From positions 1,021,330 through 1,055,494 of the forward strand of contig NZ_LT732525.1 of the NCBI RefSeq assembly GCF_900155545.1: a DNA stretch of 34,165 nucleotides, read 5' to 3'. A program made the translations under genes and the position numbers. The DNA comes from Clostridium sp. Marseille-P2415 (GTDB taxonomy: Bacteria; Bacillota; Clostridia; Lachnospirales; Lachnospiraceae). The notes under the pieces are model-generated. The model ran no database searches. It was given only the letters and a program-made list of their open reading frames with translations, and was not told the origin of the DNA. Shown here one piece after another: positions 24,301-31,780 of this stretch (position 1 is its first letter; every line of letters starts with the position of its first letter).

Positions 24301-26692
24301 CTTTCTCTTTTGTTGAAACATACAGCCCATCCGATAGGATCCGGTCACGGTGCAGCACCATCAGCCATACATTTCTGTAGATCCCCGCCCCGGAATACCA
24401 GCGACTGTTAGGGGCCTGGTAGTCCACCCGGACCATGATTTCATTTTCCCCGGTCCGCAGATACTGAGTCAGCTCCACATCAAAAGCAGAATAACCATAT
24501 TTCCATTCCCCGGCCTTCCGGCCATTTACATAAACCGTGGAATCCATATAAATGCCGTCAAAGCGCAGCAGGACCACACGGTCCTGATCTGTTTGAATGA
24601 AAAAGCATTTCCGGTACCAGCCTGTACTGTCCTCATAGAGCTTTTCCCCCTGGTAAATCAACCAGTCATGGGGAAGTCCTACCGGCTGGAACGCATGGAT
24701 CGATTGAATCTCCTCCAGAGAAGTGTGCAACGGCTGTTTCGTAAACGACCAACCATCCAAAAACAGATGAGTGCCCCACCCGTACCACTTTTCTTCGTTT
24801 TTTAAATGTAACCGGAACGGTGCTGCCGGAAGTCCGGAATGATTATATAAAAGCCCTTTCTCAGGTGCATTGCTCCAGCCATAGCGGAGAAACTCCGGTT
24901 CTGCAGCCTCCCTGCACCATAAGGTGATCTGCTGTTCTTCCACCTGGCCTTCAGCCGGATAATAGCGGCCGTCTGCTCCGGCCAGTTCAAAGGCTTCCAA
25001 ACCAGACCCGTTTTTGACCAACAGCCCCTCATTATCTCCCGGTTCAAAGGTAAGGCATACTCGGCTGCCGTTCACTTCCCATGAGCGAAGCTCCGGCCCT
25101 TTCCACAACACCGGATCCCCATAAATCATTCCTCTGGCAGCCAGTACCATGCGCCATGCAACATCCTTCTTATTGAGAGGATGCAGATCATTGCTCTCGC
25201 CTAAATCGAGGTTGACTGTTACAGCCACATCCGGCAAAGAGGCGGCTTTAGCCTGGGCTTCCCGGATCCTGGGCCATGCATCCCCCATATCCTCAAGGTC
25301 TATGGAAAACCCCGGTAACTGGGCCACAACAAAAGGCAGCCTTTCCTGTCCCCACTGTTCCCGCCAAAACAAAATCATCCGGCGCAGAAGGTCTTCATAG
25401 GAATCCGGCCTGTCATCATTGGATTCCCCCTGGTACCATAAAACGCCCCTTATCGTGTAAGGGATGCACGGCGCCAGCATCCCGTTATAAAGCCCGGTTG
25501 GCTTTCGTGACGGAAAATCAACCGGTGGTGCCGGGCTGCTTTTGTAACCGATCCGGTATTCCCAGTTACCTTCCAGGGAAATCCGTTCTTCTTCCGTAAA
25601 AATGGCATAGGTTTTCCCAGGAGTCATCCTCCCGGCTCCATGATCACAGATCAGCCGGATGCGGATCTCATTTTCCCCGCTTTTCAGTACACCCTGGGGT
25701 ATGTGGTATTTTCTGGGCGGATACTGGTATGGAGTCTCCCCAATAAAGACACCGTTCACATAGGTTTTATCGCTGTCGATCAAAGTCCCAAGCCACAGCT
25801 TTGCCGGCTTTCCTGCCATGGACTCCGGCACATCAAACCGCTTTCTAAGCCAGATGCTGCCGCAGAATCCGTCCAGCCCTGCATCTTTTAAAAATGCCGG
25901 CAGCCTGATTTCCTTCCAGGGCACTTCTGGGGCATTCCAGCCAATATCCAGCTCATCGATCCTGCCGTACCACTCATTTTGGCTGTTAATATTATTCTCC
26001 AACTGTTTTTGGACATATTCCCGGCATTGATACCTTTTCAGGGTTTCCAGTGCCCGGGGATAGGAAAGCAATGCCTCCTTCCCCATCCATGCCTCCACCG
26101 GAGAACCTCCCAGGCTCACATTCAGCAGGCCAATGGGGACGTCTCTTGCTTCCAGCAGAAACCTTCCGAAGAAATACGATACTGCGGAAAATTCACCAAT
26201 GGATTCCGGTGAACAGCCGCGCCATTGGGCTTCCACATGATCAGAAAGGGGGCCCTGGAAATCATAATGCTCCATGACCTTATAAAGCCGGATACGCGGC
26301 TCCTCCGGACGTTTCATTTCCTCCGGATACCGGTCCTTTACCCGGTCCATCGGCAGTTCCATGTTGGATTGGCCTGCACAAAGAAACACCTCCCCAACAT
26401 ATACATCCCGTACTTCCTTTTGCTCCCCTGATTCGGATATGACGCTCAGGGAAAACGGCCCGCCCGGGCTGAGGTTTGAAAGCATCGCCTGCCACTCTCC
26501 CCCGGAATCTGCCCTGCACACAGCATCCTGGTCCTGAAAGCGCACCGTCACAACCCCGAAGGGTTCTGCCCAGCCCCATATCCTGGTTTTCCTTCCCATC
26601 TGCAGGACGCAGCCGTCACTGATTAATTCAGGCAGGCGAAACAGTCTGCCCGTTGCCGTACTTTCCTTTATGGGTTCCTTCATTTCCAACAT
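21302..26692 (-). CDS. Fusion: SGNH acetylesterase + GH2 glycosidase with Ig-like and carbohydrate-binding modules
   Basis: A 1796-residue protein with no signal peptide. Residues 20-630 are a sialate-O-acetylesterase/acetylxylan-esterase type domain: Ser109 in AGQSNMELPM, WYQGESND near 419-426, and Asp502-His504 in NDLHP. A jelly-roll insertion (about 278-380) is common in that family. Residues 640-1200 are GH2: LPHDW, VNAVRLSHNMP, acid/base Glu1020 in WSIGNE and nucleophile Glu1099 in YGSETSS. A DUF4982-like module (about 1205-1285) and Ig-like domains follow. Two related beta-sandwich modules end the chain (about 1510-1660 and 1675-1785). GGGGAGGG precedes the ATG, 27 bp after GH3. The sugar specificity of the GH2 part is unknown; deacetylation of imported oligosaccharides is inferred from context. 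Confidence 0.9.
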   Translation of the reverse strand: MLEMKEPIKESTATGRLFRLPELISDGCVLQMGRKTRIWGWAEPFGVVTVRFQDQDAVCRADSGGEWQAMLSNLSPGGPFSLSVISESGEQKEVRDVYVGEVFLCAGQSNMELPMDRVKDRYPEEMKRPEEPRIRLYKVMEHYDFQGPLSDHVEAQWRGCSPESIGEFSAVSYFFGRFLLEARDVPIGLLNVSLGGSPVEAWMGKEALLSYPRALETLKRYQCREYVQKQLENNINSQNEWYGRIDELDIGWNAPEVPWKEIRLPAFLKDAGLDGFCGSIWLRKRFDVPESMAGKPAKLWLGTLIDSDKTYVNGVFIGETPYQYPPRKYHIPQGVLKSGENEIRIRLICDHGAGRMTPGKTYAIFTEEERISLEGNWEYRIGYKSSPAPPVDFPSRKPTGLYNGMLAPCIPYTIRGVLWYQGESNDDRPDSYEDLLRRMILFWREQWGQERLPFVVAQLPGFSIDLEDMGDAWPRIREAQAKAASLPDVAVTVNLDLGESNDLHPLNKKDVAWRMVLAARGMIYGDPVLWKGPELRSWEVNGSRVCLTFEPGDNEGLLVKNGSGLEAFELAGADGRYYPAEGQVEEQQITLWCREAAEPEFLRYGWSNAPEKGLLYNHSGLPAAPFRLHLKNEEKWYGWGTHLFLDGWSFTKQPLHTSLEEIQSIHAFQPVGLPHDWLIYQGEKLYEDSTGWYRKCFFIQTDQDRVVLLRFDGIYMDSTVYVNGRKAGEWKYGYSAFDVELTQYLRTGENEIMVRVDYQAPNSRWYSGAGIYRNVWLMVLHRDRILSDGLYVSTKEKEDGDWDLTIRAEILAAGPAKLRYYLTRRNAGEMEGEECLKELAVSPQKAVQTLETTVRILKPERWDTENPACYVLKAELYREGEKLQEECQTIGFRTLRFDPDQGFLLNGRKQKLKGVCEHHDLGCLGAAYHSQAMLRKFTILKEMGVNAVRLSHNMPAQDVMELADEMGILIVSEAFDMWERSKTPYDYARFFRDWYQKDVASWIRRDRNHPSLIMWSIGNEIYDTHADGRGQAVTKLLMDEVRKHDPRGNAGITIASNYMPWENARKCADIVKLAGYNYAEKYYEEHHREHPDWIIYGSETSSTVQSRGVYHFPFSQSLLADEDEQCSSLGNSTTSWGAKSSEACIIAERDHDFSCGQFIWTGFDYIGEPTPYHTRNSYFGQVDTAGFPKDSYYIYQAEWTDWRKAPMVHVFPYWDFNDGQRIDVRVCSNAPSVELFFNGRSQGSYEIDHRYGDCLTGNWQLPYETGVIKAVAYDESGNIIAEDISASFGEAEKICLNGDRESLKADGQDLLFVTITMKDAMGNPVENANNRVFVNVSGSGRLVGLDNGDSTDTDEYKGISRRLFGGKLLLVAAAGTAQGELKVSVKSRGMKDACLTVPVVWAEKPEGASPLAYGVLGNEEEQAHKKEWEEDVPVRTIKLVSEPGTKLTAGNLTAAVTARICPENASDQALIWSVVNDSGIPSKLAELKAVGNQALLTAKSDGCFRLRCMSKCGTEKIRILSSLEFSAAGLGETFLNPYEFISAGLYDYSRGEVGNGNEHGVAAARDGETQIGFHNIDFGSYGSDKITISVFALTDEPYRIRIYEGMPEQENSRLAIDAVYQKPSQWNVYQEETYRLDRRLKGVTSLCFVLEKKVHIKGFSFTKQSRSYERLPVTECDQIYGDSFLVAEEGIRSIGNNVTIVFKNMEFGETGADRLTICGFTPNETNTILVRFMDEDEGGEEEQLMEFQHSEIRKPQSFSLVPVKGTKTVEFVFLPGSNFDFFWFHFGCQPETNRNM

Positions 26693-26719
26693 TTTTATCC
26701 CTCCCCTGATATCCTTACA

Positions 26720-28882
26720 TCAGCCAATGCAGCATTTCTCCAGAACAGCGCGCTGTTCCACGAATACCTCCATGCATTCCGGTGTCTTTCCTGTGAGTTC
26801 CGCGCTTCGTTTGTCCGGCTGCTGCGTTCCCACATATACGTTGTAAGCACCGGCTTCCAGTACCAGATCCCCACGTTCATCCCGAAGGGCAAACGCCTTA
26901 TCCGTAAGTGTCACACTTAATTCCTTTGCCTCTCCCGGCTTCAGTTCTTCTTTCACAAATGCTTTCAACTGGGCATTGGGCGTTCCCGGGGCACAGGACT
27001 TTACATATATCTGTAAGGTCTCTGCCCCTTTCATGGAGCCCACATTCTTTAATACCGCCTTTATGATAAGAGAGCCTCCCTTTGAGATCCTGCTCTGACT
27101 GACCGAAATGCCGGATACGGAGAAATCCGTATAGGACAGACCGTAACCAAAGGGATAAAGAGCGGCCTGCTTCATATAACGGTAGGTCCTTCCTTTCATT
27201 GCATAATCCGTAAAAGCAGGCAGCTCCTCCGTGCTTCGGTAAAAGGTGACAGGAAGCTTTCCCTCCGGCGCATAGCCGCCAAACAGCACAGCAGCCAGAG
27301 CCCGGCCCCCTTCTGCGCCCGGATACCAGCCTTCGACAATGGCCGGAATATGGGCATCCGCCCAGGTGACCGCCAGGGCACTTCCGGACAGAAGTACTAA
27401 AACTACAGGCTTCCCGCTCTTATAGATTTCCTCCAGCACCTGCTGCTGCAAGCCCGGAAGTGACAGATCCGGCTTATCCCCGCTGCCATACTCATTTCCC
27501 TCATCGCCCTCTTCCCCCTCAAGGCCGGAATCCAGGCCCATGCAGGCAATGATCACATCACTGGCTTCACAAACTCCGCGAACCTCTGAAAGGCGGTCGT
27601 TCTCCTGCCCCAGGCCGCTCACCCTTGACTTAAACAAATGGCAGCCTTCCGAAACCATAATACGCACCTCATCTCCAAGATAATCCTGGATTCCTTCAGA
27701 AACGGTATAATATCTGGAAGCAGTGCCTTCATAATTTCCAATAAGTGCCTTTCGGTTGTTGCTGTTTGGTCCTATAATACCTATGGTTTTTAACCGGCTC
27801 TTATCAAGAGGCAGCATATTCCCCTCATTCTTCAATAAAACAAAAGACTTCCTGGAGGCTTTAAAGTTAAGCTCCCGGTGTTCTCCGGTATCGTTGTCTT
27901 CGTAAGTGATCCGGTTAAATGGAACAGCATCCGGTTCCTCAAACATCCCGAGTTTCAGCCTGGTCACCATCAGATTTTCAACCGCTTCATTTAACCGTTC
28001 CTCAGACACCAGCCCCTGATTCACAGCCTCGGTCAAATACAGGAACAGGCTTCCGCAGTTTAAATCGCATCCATTTTCCATTGCCAGGGCAACGGACTCC
28101 AGGGCAGAACCTGTAACTCCATGATGTTCGTGAAAATCTCTCACCGCCCAGCAGTCCGAAGTCACATGCCCTTCAAATCCCCAGGCCGTTCTCAAAATAT
28201 CCTTTAACAATGTTCTGCTTCCGCAGCAGGGCTCCCCATTGGTCCGGTTATAGGCCCCCATGACCGTCTCCACGTTTCCCTCTTTCACACAGGCCTCAAA
28301 AGCCGGTAAATAGGTCTCAAACATATCCTGCTTTGTTACCGCCGCATCAAAGGAGTGACGTTCAGCCTCCGGACCTGAGTGAACTGCAAAATGCTTGGCA
28401 CAGGCAGCGACCTTCAAATAATTCTCGTCATCCCCCTGCATCCCACGGATAAAACGGACTCCCATACGCGAGGTCAAATAGGGATCCTCTCCAAAGGTTT
28501 CATGACCCCTTCCCCAGCGCGGGTCCCTGAAAATATTTACATTGGGCGCCCAGAACGTAAGGCCCTTGTAAATATCCGTATCATTGAATTTCTGCTGCAT
28601 ATGAAATTTCGCCCTGGCCTCGGTGGAGATCACATCCGCAACTTCGAAAAGCAGATCTTCATCAAAGGTTGCCGCCAGGCCGATGGCTTGGGGAAATACG
28701 GTGGCCACTCCGGCCCTGGCTACACCGTGAAGCCCCTCATTCCACCAGTTATAGGCCTTAATCCCCAGTCTGGGAATTGCCGCTGCGCTGTGTATGGTCT
28801 GTGAAACTTTTTCTTCCAGCGTCATTTCCTCTACCAATTCTTTTGCTCTCTTCCGATATTCCTTCTGCTTTTCTTTCTTCAT
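26720..28882 (-). CDS. GH3 beta-xylosidase / beta-glucosidase
   Basis: A 720-residue cytoplasmic GH3 enzyme of the plant-like xylosidase branch. It shows YNWWNEGLHGVARAG (about 44-58), NIFRDPRWGRGHETFGEDP (116-134), KHFAVHSGPE, and the nucleophile Asp243 in EGHVTSDCWAV. The second (beta/alpha) domain lies near 335-580 and a C-terminal fibronectin-III-like domain after about 600, ending in YNVYVGTQ. The NWWNEGLHG motif is common in beta-xylosidases, which fits trimming of xylo-oligosaccharides, but activity on other sugars is possible. TTG 28924 has no supporting site; ATG 28882 follows GGAAGG by 8 nt. It is the first enzyme of the operon. Confidence 0.93.
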   Translation of the reverse strand: MKKEKQKEYRKRAKELVEEMTLEEKVSQTIHSAAAIPRLGIKAYNWWNEGLHGVARAGVATVFPQAIGLAATFDEDLLFEVADVISTEARAKFHMQQKFNDTDIYKGLTFWAPNVNIFRDPRWGRGHETFGEDPYLTSRMGVRFIRGMQGDDENYLKVAACAKHFAVHSGPEAERHSFDAAVTKQDMFETYLPAFEACVKEGNVETVMGAYNRTNGEPCCGSRTLLKDILRTAWGFEGHVTSDCWAVRDFHEHHGVTGSALESVALAMENGCDLNCGSLFLYLTEAVNQGLVSEERLNEAVENLMVTRLKLGMFEEPDAVPFNRITYEDNDTGEHRELNFKASRKSFVLLKNEGNMLPLDKSRLKTIGIIGPNSNNRKALIGNYEGTASRYYTVSEGIQDYLGDEVRIMVSEGCHLFKSRVSGLGQENDRLSEVRGVCEASDVIIACMGLDSGLEGEEGDEGNEYGSGDKPDLSLPGLQQQVLEEIYKSGKPVVLVLLSGSALAVTWADAHIPAIVEGWYPGAEGGRALAAVLFGGYAPEGKLPVTFYRSTEELPAFTDYAMKGRTYRYMKQAALYPFGYGLSYTDFSVSGISVSQSRISKGGSLIIKAVLKNVGSMKGAETLQIYVKSCAPGTPNAQLKAFVKEELKPGEAKELSVTLTDKAFALRDERGDLVLEAGAYNVYVGTQQPDKRSAELTGKTPECMEVFVEQRAVLEKCCIG

Positions 28883-28950
28883 GAGATGTACCTTCCCTTT
28901 CCTGTCAACCGGAAACCCAGCCAATATTTGGGCCGTTTTCCTTTGATCTC

Positions 28951-29012
28951 ATCATAGCATTCTATAAAAAAACAGGCATCTCACTTCTTGCTTCTAATGA
29001 TGCAAATATTGC
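28951..29012 (-). promoter_or_regulatory. Candidate AraC-activated promoter of the xylan-uronate operon
   Basis: On the minus strand, TATGAT (28951-28956) has ATGCCT at 17 bp as a poor -35 box, as expected for an activator-dependent promoter. About 20 bp upstream is ATGCAAATATTGC in plus orientation (29000-29012), with GCAA/TTGC symmetry. A near copy, ATGCAAATTTTCATTG (29999-30014), lies between the AraC and HD-GYP genes. Assignment to the AraC protein is inference. Confidence 0.35.
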
Positions 29013-29016
29013 TTTT

Positions 29017-29901
29017 CTACAAGCTTCCTGATTCGTATTTTTGCTGTCTGATCTTTCTATAATCACTTGGGGAACAGTTTTTTAACATCTTAAAAGTACG
29101 GTTAAATGCGCTCATGGATGAAAAACCGGAACCCATGGCAACATCTGTAATGCTCAATTCTTTGGCATTATACAGAAGCTCCTCTGCCTTCTTAACCCGT
29201 TTGGAGTTCAGATATTCATAAAAGGTCATATTCATATACTGTTTAAAGATCCTGGTAAAGTGATATTTGGAAAACCCTCCGATCTGGGCCACTTCCTCCA
29301 ATGTCAGGTTCTCCATGTAATGTTGATTGATAAAGGAGCAGGCGCTCATGACTGCTTCCAGATACTCCTGCTGTTTCATGCTATGGATCTGCCTTCCGGC
29401 CACGTTCCGGCACACTTCATTTCTCCCTAGCTCTACATAAATCTCAATAAGGGCCGCGTAGATGGAAGCTTCCCGGAACGTACTGTTTCCCTGGTATTCC
29501 TCAATGATTTTCTCAAGCTTTTCCTTCATAAATGCATGAAGGGGGCTTTTAGCTTTCTTCTTAACTAATATCACCGGGGGCATCATAAATAACAGGGTCT
29601 CCATCTCCTTTAAATTATAAAGAAGGGTCGTTTCAAACTGCAGGATATAACGTTCTCCCGTAGGAGGCGCTTTTAATGCGTGGATCACGCCGGAGTGAAT
29701 CAGAATGATATCTTCCGTTTCAAGTACATAATGCTCTTCTCCGACTACGACCTCATATCCTTCCTTTATTGGCATGATCATTTCAATCCCCACATGCCAA
29801 TGTTCCGGATAATCTTCAAAAACTACATTATGATGCAGGCGAAGCCCCAAAGAACATTCATAATGAATGGTTTCATGCATTCCATTTAAAATTTCTATCA
29901 T
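29017..29901 (-). CDS. AraC-family transcriptional regulator with N-terminal cupin domain
   Basis: A 294-residue regulator. The N-terminal half is a cupin-like sensor (HWHVGIEMIMPIKEGYEVVVGEEHYVLETEDIILIHSGVIHAL in pieces, about residues 34-78). The C-terminal 100 residues carry two helix-turn-helix motifs: FINQHYMENLTLEEVAQIGGFSKYHFTRIFK and ELSITDVAMGSGFSSMSAFNRTFKMLKNCSPSDYRK (in pieces). Its gene lies directly upstream of the GH3-led operon in the same direction, so it most likely activates that operon in response to an oligosaccharide. AGAGGGG precedes the ATG. Confidence 0.92.
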   Translation of the reverse strand: MIEILNGMHETIHYECSLGLRLHHNVVFEDYPEHWHVGIEMIMPIKEGYEVVVGEEHYVLETEDIILIHSGVIHALKAPPTGERYILQFETTLLYNLKEMETLLFMMPPVILVKKKAKSPLHAFMKEKLEKIIEEYQGNSTFREASIYAALIEIYVELGRNEVCRNVAGRQIHSMKQQEYLEAVMSACSFINQHYMENLTLEEVAQIGGFSKYHFTRIFKQYMNMTFYEYLNSKRVKKAEELLYNAKELSITDVAMGSGFSSMSAFNRTFKMLKNCSPSDYRKIRQQKYESGSL

Positions 29902-30011
29902 AATAACCCCTCTGATTTAACTTTCTGCTGATTCAGATGTTTGAAAAAACGTCCCCTGTTATGCAATCCGATTTAAGCCTTCCATACTAGTAACCATAAT
30001 GCAAATTTTCA

Positions 30012-30040
30012 TTGACGCATCCATCAATTGCAACTATAAT
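30012..30040 (+). promoter_or_regulatory. Strong sigma-A promoter of the HD-GYP gene
   Basis: TTGACG (30012-30017) and a perfect TATAAT (30035-30040) are separated by exactly 17 bp. The AraC-site-like ATGCAAATTTTCATTG (29999-30014) overlaps the -35 box. The leader of about 90 nt has a small AGACT/AGTCT hairpin just before the ribosome binding site. Confidence 0.75.
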
Positions 30041-30138
30041 TTAATGTGATATTGTGTATATATTACCAATTTTTACAAAAGAAGGAATCTACTGAATAGA
30101 AAGAAGAGACTGCGTTTTAGTCTGTCGAGGTGAGAGAA

Positions 30139-31212
30139 TTGATTTATCTTCCTATTGAGAAATTGACTGAGGGTATGGAATTGGCCCGAAACATCCCCGG
30201 ATTAAACCCCATGCTCCCTTTTGCAGTAACCGGTTTCATACTGAACGAACGTATGATCTGCCGCATGAAAAAAATCGGGATACAAGGAGCTTATATACGC
30301 ACAGAGCTTACGGAAGGCATTGAACCGGAAGACTTTGTAGAGCCGGAATTAAAAGCAAAAATGCTGACCAGCATACGCAATACATTTGACCAGAACCTGA
30401 AAAAAATAACCTTTCAGTCCAGTAAACTGTCTTACGAGGAAATCGCAGCAGTGGCCGAATCCGTTGTTATGAATATTTTGAGCAAGGACAAGTATCTCTT
30501 CCAGATGATTGATATCAGGGATTATGATGGTTATACCTATTCCCATAGCCTTTACGTAGGCATTTTAAGTGTCCTGCTGGGCCGTTTCATCGGACTCCCC
30601 ACATCCCATTTATATGATCTGGCACTCTGCGGCCTTCTTCATGACATTGGAAAAACGGATATACCGATCGATATTACCAACAAACCGGGGCCACTGACCA
30701 ACGATGAATTTGAAATCATGAAACAACATCCCAGCCTTTCCTATAAGAAACTCGGGGAACATACGATTATTTCTCAAGTGGTATTACGGGGAGTTCAGAC
30801 CCATCATGAGAAATTTGACGGAAGCGGATACCCCTTCGGCCTTACCGGAGATAATATTCCTCTTTATGGACGCATCCTCGCCATCGCTGATGTATATGAT
30901 GCCTTAAACTCTACCAGGCCTTACCGGAAAGCATGGTCCCCAAGACGGATTTTTGACTACCTTACCAGCTGCTCCAACACTCATTTTGACCCGGAACTGC
31001 TTACCGCTTTCCTGCAGTGCGTTACCGCATATCCCATTGGTACGATCATTCATCTCAGCGATGGAAGTACGGCTGTTGTCAAGGATAACACGCCTGGATT
31101 TGCATTGCGCCCCACGATCCGTATCATCGGCCCTGCACCAAAAGCCGGAACGGATATTGATCTGTCCTGTGAGTCGTTAAATCTCACGATCGTTGACATA
31201 GAAGACATATAA
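30139..31212 (+). CDS. HD-GYP domain cyclic-di-GMP phosphodiesterase
   Basis: A 357-residue protein with an N-terminal segment of about 120 residues of unknown fold and a C-terminal HD-GYP domain. The domain shows HSLYVGILS, LLHDIGKTDIP, MKQHPSLSYK, HHEKFDGSGYPFGL, ADVYDAL and TRPYRKAW. HD-GYP enzymes hydrolyse c-di-GMP to GMP; all metal ligands and the GYP loop are visible, so it is probably active. No response-regulator or membrane domain is present. A GTG at 30130 opens the frame, but GAGGTGAG overlaps it and fits TTG 30139 (spacing 5), giving MIYLPIEKLTEGMEL. It is divergent from the AraC gene. Confidence 0.92.
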   Translation: MIYLPIEKLTEGMELARNIPGLNPMLPFAVTGFILNERMICRMKKIGIQGAYIRTELTEGIEPEDFVEPELKAKMLTSIRNTFDQNLKKITFQSSKLSYEEIAAVAESVVMNILSKDKYLFQMIDIRDYDGYTYSHSLYVGILSVLLGRFIGLPTSHLYDLALCGLLHDIGKTDIPIDITNKPGPLTNDEFEIMKQHPSLSYKKLGEHTIISQVVLRGVQTHHEKFDGSGYPFGLTGDNIPLYGRILAIADVYDALNSTRPYRKAWSPRRIFDYLTSCSNTHFDPELLTAFLQCVTAYPIGTIIHLSDGSTAVVKDNTPGFALRPTIRIIGPAPKAGTDIDLSCESLNLTIVDIEDI

Positions 31213-31238
31213 TGCCTGATAAAAGCAAAAACAAGGTG

Positions 31239-31274
31239 GTGGACCGTTTCCATTGGCTAACGGAAACAGTCCAC
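31239..31274. terminator. Convergent terminator between HD-GYP and phosphatase genes
   Basis: GTGGAC-C-GTTTCC and GGAAAC-A-GTCCAC form a stem of 12 pairs with one mismatch around a 10-nt loop. The leftward strand continues CACCTTGTTTTT; the rightward strand has only an AT-rich tail. It lies between the convergent stops at 31212 and 31282 and probably serves both genes. Confidence 0.6.
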
Positions 31275-31281
31275 TTCATCC

Positions 31282-31779
31282 TTATTTCCTGCATCCCCCT
31301 GCAGATTCCTGATTTAAAATGTGTGCCAAAAGAGCTTTACAGCCTTCACAGACATCATCATAAGTAATGTCAAAGTCCCCGGTATACCACGGATCTGCAA
31401 TGTCTCTGGGATCAGCGCCAAAATCCAGAAGCCGTCTTACCTTTCCCTCCTGATCTCCGCCCAGAATCTTAAGCATATTCGTAACATTCCGCTGTTCCAT
31501 GCCAATCAGATAATCATATTTGCCATAATCCTTCCGGGTCAGCAAAACTGCATATTTCCCATCCGTGGAAATCCCTTGCTCTCTGAGTTTTTTCCTTGTT
31601 CCATAATGTACCGGATTCCCGATTTCTTCCGCGCTTGTAGCCGCTGACGCAACATAAAAGCATTCCTCTAAGTGCTTCTTTTCTATCATATCCTTCATGA
31701 CGAACTCCGCCATGGGGGATCTGCATATATTTCCATGACAGACCATCAAAATCCGGGTAATATCACGCTCTCTGTTCAT
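31282..31779 (-). CDS. Low-molecular-weight protein-tyrosine phosphatase
   Basis: A 165-residue LMW-PTP with the catalytic P-loop VCHGNICRSPMAE (about residues 13-25; Cys nucleophile and Arg) and the general-acid Asp in DPWYTGDFDITY (about 128-139). These enzymes remove phosphate from tyrosine of proteins such as BY-kinases, or from arginine in the McsB/YwlE system; which applies here is unknown. The ATG at 31779 lies one base after the GH115 stop, and its ribosome binding site GGGAG is inside that coding sequence, so the pair is translationally coupled. It ends at a shared terminator. Confidence 0.93.
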   Translation of the reverse strand: MNRERDITRILMVCHGNICRSPMAEFVMKDMIEKKHLEECFYVASAATSAEEIGNPVHYGTRKKLREQGISTDGKYAVLLTRKDYGKYDYLIGMEQRNVTNMLKILGGDQEGKVRRLLDFGADPRDIADPWYTGDFDITYDDVCEGCKALLAHILNQESAGGCRK

Positions 31780-31780
31780 A

